From: Rhodocollybia butyracea
Taxonomy: Eukaryota > Basidiomycota > Agaricomycetes > Agaricales > Omphalotaceae
DNA length: 64,000 nt
Reading direction: 5' to 3'
Assembly: GCA_015501585.1 (NCBI GenBank)
Contig: JADNRY010000256.1
Location: forward strand, 1-64,000
A program made the position numbers and the translations under genes. Shown in pieces: positions 56,000 to 64,000 of the stretch (positions within the stretch are counted from its first letter, which is position 1; each line of letters starts with the position of its first letter). The notes under the pieces are model-generated. The model was given only the letters and a program-made list of their open reading frames with translations. It was not told the origin of the DNA and made no database searches.

Positions 56000-57110
56000 C
56001 TCGCGGATCCTGGACATCCCGTATAGCCTCCATATTCCGTGCAGATTGGGTGTATGATAAACATTACTCGAACTCTTAACGCTCAGACTAGAAACCCTAA
56101 AAAGACGTAACAGTGATTGCAATATCATCCCTGAAAAAGAAAACAAACCAGCTCCAGCCATACAAAACGCAAACACAAAAACGCAACAAAAACGCGAGAA
56201 AAATAAAGGAGAAATCAAAATGTATAGAAGTCCCGAAACCCACCTATACCTCCTCGCCCTCAATCAACACCTCCGTCAAATCCCCATCCACGCCAAATGC
56301 GCCGCAGCGCTGGCATCCTTACTGGAATGCACAAACCGCCAGGGAACTGGGAGGAAAGTCCCGCATGGATGCGTTAGTGTAGACTGTGGACGAGTTGGTT
56401 TAGAGCCAGAGCCCGACGAGGCCAACGGCTTGGTCGCTTGTGAAGGAGTCCCAGAGGCCGTCTGGGGCCATCTGGGGCCATTATGAGCTTTTGCGGATGC
56501 GGGTAGTGGTTATTTCGGGTTCGGCTGTGGCTATATATAGAATTATACAAATTACATCGACTGGAAAGAGTGAAGAGTAAAAAAAAGACGCACCGGTGAG
56601 ATACGGAGAAGTTTTCATATTCGAGTGTACTTTATCGCCTAGATACCTTTCGTACAACTGATTCTGAACATCGACACTCCAAAGTTGTACGCAGCGTCTC
56701 CAAACGCACGAGCATGACGCGTCCGTTCTCCACAACGTTCTCACCGGGTTGCTCCGCCTCCAGCCACGTCACCTCCTTCCAGTTGTACCCACTCTGGTCT
56801 GCGTAGAGCACGTGGACCTGATAGGTATACATATACGCGTCCCCGTCTTTAGACTGAGACCTGAGCCACTTTGCGGCGTGGAACGGCACAGGAGTCCTAG
56901 TCACCAGTGAGGGCGATGCGCAGGAGCTTGTTATAAGATTCATAGATGGATAGTAATGCGCATGAGCCGGTGTGCGCGTACCGCAAGGAGCAGATGGCGT
57001 TGGTTTTGGAGTTGGAGGAGCAGGAGAGGACGTCTGAGATGGCATTTGTCGATGTCTTTGAATGCGTGTTTGATTGTACTTTCATCTCTCGTCTCTCGTT
57101 CTCCTATCCA
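56000..57110 (-). pseudogene. PP2C-family phosphatase pseudogene, copy C
   Basis: Third decayed PP2C-type copy. Fragments include IRSLRYAHTGSCALLSIYES, LRIALTGD, QSGYNWKEVTWLEAEQPGEN, VDVQNQLYERYLGDKVHSNM, KTSPYLTGASF and, at the 3' end, homology to the terminal exon and 3' flank of copies A and B (42440-42560). The codons for RAFGD and DGLWD are disrupted. The conserved upstream block lies at 57110-57290. Multiple frame breaks mark it as dead. Confidence 0.7.
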
Positions 57111-57319
57111 GGCCAGAGTTGCAGTGAGCGGGCTTGTCCCTTCTAGCCACAGCTTTGCTTGTCAAACATATCAAGACGGTGGAAATACGGCCTGAGGGTT
57201 TTTATAGTGTGAGTGTGAGACAAAAAGTGATATTATAGCCGCGCTAGTGGCCCGGGTTATCCGATTCTGAGCGCTTATGGCTACGGGCCTTAAACCTTTT
57301 GCCTTCAAGTACTAGATCC
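57110..57319 (-). repeat. conserved block upstream of PP2C copy C
   Basis: Third copy of the block at 24.3 and 44.0 kb (AGCTTTGCTTGTC, TATAGCCGC, GGGTTATCCGATTCTGAGCG). Homology to copy B stops at GATCC, 57315-57319. Confidence 0.7.
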
Positions 57320-60300
57320 TTAATGCTGCTGCACAGCAATCCCCGACTACAGGACAAATGAGTCATTGTCACTTCCTTCTGTTAAGCGGTCTGAGTCAAG
57401 TAAGAATATGAATTTTGCATTACGAGCCTATGGCTCCAGGTAATGCAGAGTGGGTGAGTGAAGTACATCCATGTCAACAGGCGGCTCGGGCGCTGCGCAT
57501 ACTAGCTTTGGCCGGTCAAAGCATTCCAGCCTCTGCAGATTGAGGCTGTGCTTGTTCACAGCGGCACCTCCATCAATGGGTTTCGCTTTGCTCACCCAAT
57601 TACAACTTGGTCAAAGGCTTCAACCAAGTTGTACCATAGCTTTGCTTTGGGAGTTGATGTTGAACTTGCAAGTGTCAACAATCTACTGGCTATGGACCAG
57701 CCGCTTTCTTTATGTCCAGAGGCTGCCGCTGATCAGCAAAATGTATGAACGGAAAGCCACTTTCTGACACCGCACAGTGCTGGGGGCCGCTGGAACCGGC
57801 TGTATGGTGCCTTGACAGCGGCTCCAGTTCACCCACGCTTTGCTGATCTGAGGATGTAAGCCGCTCACTTTCTCAGGTCTTCCTGCAACAAAACAATAGA
57901 AATTGATTACTGATTTCATTGTTTCATTGTTCAGCACACCTGGAACTCGCTTTTAGCGCTGCCCACCTACAAGACAGTGACATACATTTGATTGTATCCT
58001 ATAGTCCTACTGCAGCTTACTTAATACTGACCCTCAAATTTTTCATGAAAATTTTGCTTCACTAACTTCTAAGTACATAAGTAGTCTGGCCAGACCTAGC
58101 TCAAATATCCTAGGCTGCCCAACGGCTCTGGCCCTAGCTCTCACATCACTTAATAAGTGAGACAAAGTAGGAAAAAATCAAGAATTTTCAAGTTGATTTC
58201 AAGGGTAATAACACTGAACAGAGAAGAGCAAGTTGGCAACTACCACTGCTGTCTTGCCACTGACTTTAGAGCTGCTCTCAGTGAACCTGCACCAGCGTCA
58301 CACTGTCACATTGCAAATCAACTCAGGTGTTGGAACAACCTGTGCTGCAGATAAAAGTAAGCCTCCAAGTATGAGAAATGATGTTCATCCCATGTGTAGA
58401 CCTACTCAGTATAATATCCCAGGAACACATAGAGTGCAACAACTTGTATATTGATAAAGACTGTACCTGTAGAACTACTCGGTATATCTAGATTGGTACA
58501 GTAGTCAGTAGGGACAAGGGATACGGCCAATGCAGTAATTGGCTTGGTTCATACTGGTATGTGAAAGGCGCTAGAAAACAACCTAACAAATACAAGACCG
58601 CACCTAACCAGACTATCAATTTGTTTAAAGGGAGCGAGGCTGGGTTGTCAAAGATTCCCCAAAGAAAGTTAAGATATCGATATGTAAGATGTTACACCAG
58701 CCAGTGTAGTGAAACAACTGAACTAGCGTAGTGCGACAAGGTCTAGTAAGTTCTATGAACTGAACTAGTGTAGACTATTGTCTAAGTTGTGCGTGTATGT
58801 CCGACCGAAAACCCAAATAACCAAATAACCGTGTGTGTGTGTGTGTGTGTCCAACGATAACCAAAACCAAAACCAATACAATGAAACTAGGACACTCCTG
58901 GGCAAACTCTGGCTCCAGCTAGTGTAACGCTGTAACGTCCCTGACCAAACTCTGGGTCAAGCTACGAAACTGTGAGTGAACTTAATCACTAGAAACTCGT
59001 ACCACAATCTTAGTGGCTCGCTAATACTAGTTAAGAGCTAGCTAAGGAACCCTCACTCTGGAGCTGAATAATTCCTTACTAGAAGCCGTCCCCTCTAAGG
59101 AAGCAACTAGATTCACGCAAAAGATCTAACTCAATCTCAAGCGGGCGCAAAAGCTGTTACAAAGCTTCTATTACACCAATCCAAACTTTATAAGATAGAA
59201 TAAAATATTAACTTCGAAGAGAAAGCTAGACTCCATACACGCCCTAAACAAATGCCCAGTTACGGTGTTTGATTGACTCGGTACTTTTGAACCAGGGGGA
59301 ATTAAGAGGACTAGCAGACTCTGGCAGTGAAGAGACCTTTGACTTTGTCACAACGGGTGGTTATGAGAGGTGGCAAGATAACTTGATTTATGAGATAAAT
59401 ACATCACACTTATATACTGGGTCTTTACTAGTTTAATACGAAAAGAGATGAAACAGAGTCAGAGAGAAACGGAGTAAGATGGAAATTCGAGAAAGAGAGG
59501 AATTTAGCTAAGAAAGGAAACTTTAGCCCGGACATATTGTACATTTATCTAGAAAGTTGTCCCAATTTGGGTATCAAAGTAAAAGAAATTAAAATGTGTT
59601 AACATATTCTGGTCCTCGCGGAATCTCGTACCGCAAATAACTGTTCCTTCCATTGGATGTTTCATGGCTCCACACAGGTATGTGTCCGCATGTTTATCCT
59701 CGAGGTTGTCTGGTAGGTTTGAGCAAGTCCAGCTCAATCCCTTTAAGATAATAACATTTCCCAGTGATAGTTCACTTTCTAGCTTTGAGTAGATACCAAG
59801 AACCCCAGAGATATGTGTGCTAGCACAATGCTCAGAGCTCGTGGATCATCAGAGCTATGGCTTGGCAATAGCCTATCCACCGTAAGATCATCGGGTTTAT
59901 TGCAGTAGGACTTTCCTAGTCAATAGTTGGCTGATAATCAAATATCAAATTCGCCTAGCTTGATCATCTAGCAGCTGTGCCGCATCGCAACCCGACTAGT
60001 CATCGTAACATGTTAAGATCTTCCTTCCGGTCCGTAAGGCAATCATAGATCTTATCCTCCGGCGTCCATCTTTCCGCTAGCGCAGTACAAGGATTGCATT
60101 CCCCTTCTGATGCCTTTCCTGGGTAACGCCACCGCCAGTACTCATCCCACTTCGAGACATCCAAGTATGCGGATTTGTGTATGCATTGGGGTGGGTAGAA
60201 CTAGACTGACAATCTAGTGTTGATGTCTCTGGGCACCTCAAGTATCCTCGCTAGTTTAGTATCAGACTATGCTTGTGGGCGTATCGTCACGACTAACTGA

Positions 60301-61710
60301 GTATTATCGCTGAGATACTAAGTGTTAGCTACAGTTATCACGTTCGGGCTCCGTATAACCCTCTTATTGTATGTGTAGCACATATACATTGTCAATATAT
60401 ATGGCTACAAGCCTAAGCGCAAAATCTGCGTATTAACGGATACAATGGTTTCTTTTGCTTTTTCGTCTATTTCCATTCTTTATTTCCTGCCCTCTCTTTC
60501 CCTCCTTTCTTCTCTACTCTCTCCTTCTTGATCTTCACTCATTTCATGAAGCCCTTTAGGAGCGCCACGTCCTGGCACTTCACAGGCATCAGAAAGATAC
60601 CCGGAGAACAAAGGGGACAATGGTGGTCTGGAGAATTGCATAGTCAATAATCCCTAGATAAAATCTAAAACCAGCCAGTCGCAAGGTCTAGTATTTGGTC
60701 CCGATGATGTACTGCACTGACCGACAAGTCGCTAGAACCAAATATCAATCAACAAAAAAAATCCGGGTTGAATATAAATAAGTAATGGGCATGTCATGTG
60801 AACAAATACCTGAAAAAACCGACTTGAACCAACCGCCAGATCCGGAAACGCCCTAACCACACTAACATCTCCTCTCACAGTGAGATAATTCCAGACAAAC
60901 GGCACACTTGCCAAAGCCATGACACAACTGGATATAGTAGGTAAAGTAAAAAGAATAAATATGCACCCAGGAACACGTCGAGTGCAACAACCGGGGTGCT
61001 TCTTCGTAACAAGTTAAATATGCAAGCTCGGATGAGAGATAAGATGTGAAAATAATGGACCAAAGAAGATCGAGGAATAAAACAAACAATGGGATCAAGC
61101 ATTACCCGCATACATGATACTTATCCCAAAGTCAAACACGGTGGCGGGACTTCTATTATCCAAGCCGAACTGGTTACTGTATGGCTCCCCAACACCATGG
61201 AGGGTAAGTGAGGACTCAGGAGGTGTTTTCACCAGTGAATGCAATCTCAGTCAGGCATAGCTCATGCTATGCCAGCCTGATTGGGTATAATAATGGAGTC
61301 TACAACTCTACTCTGTGGAAGGTGCACCACAATATTCTTGAGGTGATCAAAGGCCTTGGAATAGTTGAACCATCATTTGAAGAATCAAAAAGCATATCTT
61401 CACCATGATTATTGTTTGCTATTGTCTCAAAAGAAGTCCCAGCGGAGGGCAAGGGTCCTCAAGTGCTGCAAAATCCAAAGCGCATGCGCCGCTCAGGGCG
61501 GGCCTTATGGTCATGAACACCACAGGCACGGCAGTTGGTGCTATAGGATTCAATAGGAGCCAATGACCATATCAAATAGGGATCACAAGATTAGCCGGCA
61601 TGTCGGTTCAACATCAGGTGGGAAAGAAATACCCGATCTGGCGGTTTTGGAAGAATCCAACACTCATTTGACACCTACAAGACCCTCCCTTCCCTTCGGT
61701 CAGAGTCGGG
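57320..61710. other. 4.4-kb insertion-like stretch inside unit C, no supported gene
   Basis: Copy B runs straight from the PP2C upstream block into sequence beginning GATCCCGCACGCCCTCTGGA (44161). In copy C the same junction is interrupted after GATCC (57315-57319) and resumes at GATCC (61711-61715). The intervening DNA has no long ORF: small frames at 57471-57767, 58157-58454, 59549-59737 and a hydrophobic minus pair at 60732-61111 (VFLGAYLFFLLYLLYPVV) are unrecognised. It may be one or more decayed transposons, but no matching ends were found beyond the 5-bp GATCC pair. Confidence 0.5.
58831..58850. repeat. (GT)10 microsatellite
   Basis: Ten perfect GT dinucleotides, preceded by a short AAATAACC duplication. 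Likely length-polymorphic. Confidence 0.95.
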
Positions 61711-63985
61711 GATCCCGTATGCTCTCTGGACTCGTACTTTGTAAGCGGTGAAAATGGAATTGTCATTTCGCAAACACAATCTTTCTACTCATTATTGCGT
61801 TGCAGCTTTCATGAATTTCGACCTCAAGGGCCAATACCGTTTAGATCGATGCGTGGATCGATAGAGGTTACTATTTTTTCTGTCATTCCAAATTACATTG
61901 ACGTTTTCCGGCCTTGCAGCGATCAAGAAATTGGTGCAGTTGTTTTGAGTTCCATTTTGGCACATACTGTCAGTATAAAACTCACATTTGGTAACGTATT
62001 GACGGGACCAAGGACGGGACATCCCAATTGATCGTACTCCTCGTTGTAGGTTTGCGTAGACATCAAGTATCCTTCCTCTCTTCCTCTCAATTCCTCCTTC
62101 GCTGAGACTCGACTGTACCACGTCAAATCTGTCTTTTTAATTCCTTTTTTATTCGGTGAATCATGCGCTCAAAACACAAATGTGCATAAAACAACTTCCA
62201 CAGACCAAAACCCATAGCTAGTATGACTCGTAGTCAGGTGGAAGGTCGCTCACCACCTCTATCCTTCTTACTCTCTCTATCAATTCAGAGATCTGTTGGC
62301 GCAGAGACGCTTCCTCTTCCTCCTCAACGCCAACTTGGTTCAGTGCATCCTCGATGACACGGAGCTACGCTTGTGCACTCAACCGAGTATGTCCTTGTTC
62401 CCTCATCTCAGACTGTTTAGATCTGGAGGCTAAGTACCAAGTACCATGTCAGAGGAAATGTTTCCGTGTTATATAGAGCTTCAAACTCAGTGCTCACCTT
62501 GTATTGACTGCGATAGATTCCCGATTATATGCGGTGGACTTGCAGTATGGGAGGGATAACTTGAAGAGCCACTGGAATCACGAGAAATTAGGTTTGTCGA
62601 GCTATATCACTATACCCAGTGAGCTTACAAAGTGTATACAGCTTCTCGTGAACTCTTCATTTGACGCAATCTTCTTCTGTGTCGCCTGTGAACTAACCAA
62701 CATACAAGGAGGATCAAAAAAAGGCCCCCGACTCCGCCACCTATTGCTTTTGCGAGCTCCTGGGACTGTTTGGAGACAACTGGGGGAGTGGATGAGGAAG
62801 TAGTCTGGATAGCGGACGGGGAAGTAGTCTGGAGAGCGGACGGGGAAGTAGTCTGGAGAGCGGGCGGGGCAGTAGTCTGAGGAACGGACGGTGGCGTAGT
62901 CTGTAGGTTCAGTGTCACGGTAGTCTGTGGGGATGGAGGTGTCAAGGTAGTCTGTGGGGATGGAGGTGTCACGGTAGTCTGTGGGGATGGAGGTGTAGTT
63001 TGGGAAGTATGTGGGGCCGGATCGAAACCGGCAACTGTTGCGGGGACTTGTGTGGCTTTATCCGTATTTGGTTCTAGAGGTGTATTGATACTGGCACCCG
63101 TTGCAGGGACTTGTGTGGCTTTATCCGTATTTGGTTCTACAAATGTATTTGTTTCTACAATTGTGACATCGGGTCGACAATACACATAGTCTTAGAACGG
63201 AAGTCAACCTTTTGAGTCTTTACTTCATTGATGCCTCGAGCTTACCAATGAACGTGACTGCTATCAGTCCCAGCCCAAAAAGAAAGTGAGCCATGCGTCT
63301 GTGAAACAAAGGGGATAATCTGACAAAGATAAAGTGTTTTTTTTGCATCGTAGAGTCCTCGAAGCGACTACTTGTTATACTGCAGCTCAAGGTGCAGCCC
63401 CAATGTTTCACTGATCGACAATCATATACTTTTGTTGCTTTTGATATACCTTGGAGATATTTTTGAACCCGTGGCACAGCCCTGTTCTTAGTTGAACTGC
63501 CATAGATGATAGCACTGTACACCCGTTCGTGATGTATAATCAAAGAGAACAAAAGTCTTTGGATCAGAAGTTATGCTATCTCACCCAAGAGCTCGCCAAT
63601 AGACATAAACATCGCTATTAGTCAACCCCAACCCCAACAGGTAAGTTAGAAAAACTCCGAGTGATTTACTGGTGATTTATGATTGAGGTGAAGAGAGTGG
63701 CGATACTTCTGTTTAGATCTCTGGATTTAGATGACCGTAGATGGTTACAACTTCCACCAGTGCTACACCAGTGGCTTTGCCACTGGAAAGCGGAGCAGCC
63801 CATCCAGGAGGTGATGCTGGAGCGAGTGTCGAAGCCCAAAGAAATGGTTTCCAGAGACCTTACAAGAGATTTCTGCCCGAGTTGTCAGGAATTCAGCTCA
63901 CAAGGATTAAAGCAGTTCGCTTCAAGTCGCGAGAATAGTACACCTCGAGGCTCGGTAGAAGCTCGCAGCCCGAGCGTTAATTAGG
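61711..63985 (-). repeat. duplicated unit containing mucin-like membrane gene, copy C
   Basis: Matches 44161-46330: GCTTTCATGAAT flank (61803 / 44257), CAGCGATCAAGAAA (61917 / 44397), the gene itself, and upstream GAGGTGAAGAGAGTGGCGAT (63684 / 46290). Unit C has the same gene order as unit B (membrane gene then PP2C block in the direction of transcription). Confidence 0.75.
62218..63294 (-). CDS. mucin-like single-pass membrane protein, copy C
   Basis: Paralogue of the 28.5 and 45 kb genes. Leader MAHFLFGLGLIAVTFIGKLE (ATG 63294); the ectodomain segment seen in A and B is absent. Instead there are two tandem units of EPNTDKATQVPAT (63046-63150), then a Ser/Thr/Pro array with two unit types (TPPSPQTT-V repeats and SPSALQTT repeats), a TM helix (GVGGLFLILLVCWLV), basic HRRHRRR, then after an intron a coiled coil (VIEDALNQVGVEEEEEASLR, ISELIERVRRIE) and PPDYESY, stop 62218. 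Whether the leader and array are joined by an intron near 63190-63245 is uncertain. Confidence 0.55.
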
Positions 63986-64000
63986 CCATTACCGTTGGAA
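63295..64000. other. 5' flank of membrane gene copy C
   Basis: 63300-63560 carries decayed sequence matching the upstream part of copy A (28390-28560: AACAGTGCCACGAGTTCAAA, AATATCTCCAA). 63640-63985 matches the 46.2-46.5 kb flank. No independent gene is supported. Confidence 0.5.

Noticed and set aside
59280..59400. Retropepsin-like LADSGSEETFD stretch suggesting a Gypsy element
   Set aside because: Only a short peptide, no reverse transcriptase or integrase nearby and no long ORF; chance resemblance is likely.
60732..61111. Hydrophobic minus-strand ORFs as a membrane-protein gene
   Set aside because: Two short overlapping frames with no recognised family and no continuous splice chain.

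Overview
The window looks like a piece of a basidiomycete (Agaricomycete) nuclear genome. Its genes are broken by many 50-60 bp GT-AG introns, the recognisable proteins are fungal, and the accessory content (a Helitron, a 2OGFeDO oxygenase relic, an NLR with NB and TPR domains, a short heme-thiolate peroxygenase) is typical of mushroom-forming fungi. I cannot name the species.

Layout. 0.2-9 kb is an ordinary gene-rich block: an NTF2+RRM (G3BP-like) protein (+), an SPX/EXS phosphate-export-type protein of the SYG1/XPR1 family (+) and VPS16 (-); the last two converge with 91 bp between stop codons. A hypothetical gene follows at 10.1-11.5 kb. A Helitron RepHel gene on the - strand fills 12.5-18.5 kb, readable in five overlapping frame segments. 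19.2-22.3 kb holds a 7-TM protein and a short-type unspecific peroxygenase, both on the - strand. From 24 kb on, most of the DNA is duplicated or mobile. Three decayed PP2C-phosphatase copies (24.6, 43, 56.5 kb) alternate with three copies of a mucin-like single-pass membrane protein (28.5, 45, 63 kb). 30.7-36 kb is a transposon-relic island: two DDE integrase-type genes, a JBP/TET-type dioxygenase relic and a zinc-finger-like hypothetical, all with TGA stops or C-to-T damage. 36.9-42.1 kb is an intact 1709-residue NLR with a degenerate extra NTPase domain and 25 TPRs.

47-55 kb contains two copies of a gene family I do not recognise: a secreted protein built from two copies of a two-exon module. 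The downstream copy (53.7-55.2 kb) is intact. The upstream copy is broken by a 2177 bp hAT-like element, and the intact copy preserves the empty target site. A further 780 bp element with an 8-bp target duplication, a 548 bp inverted-repeat element and a 423 bp TA-flanked MITE were also delimited from the sequence.

The left third carries housekeeping functions (RNA granules, phosphate homeostasis, HOPS/CORVET trafficking). The right two thirds is a rapidly turning-over, partly CpG-depleted accessory region. The most novel items are the two-exon-module secreted family and the NLR with tandem NTPase domains. Intron positions were read by eye and have not been checked against transcripts.
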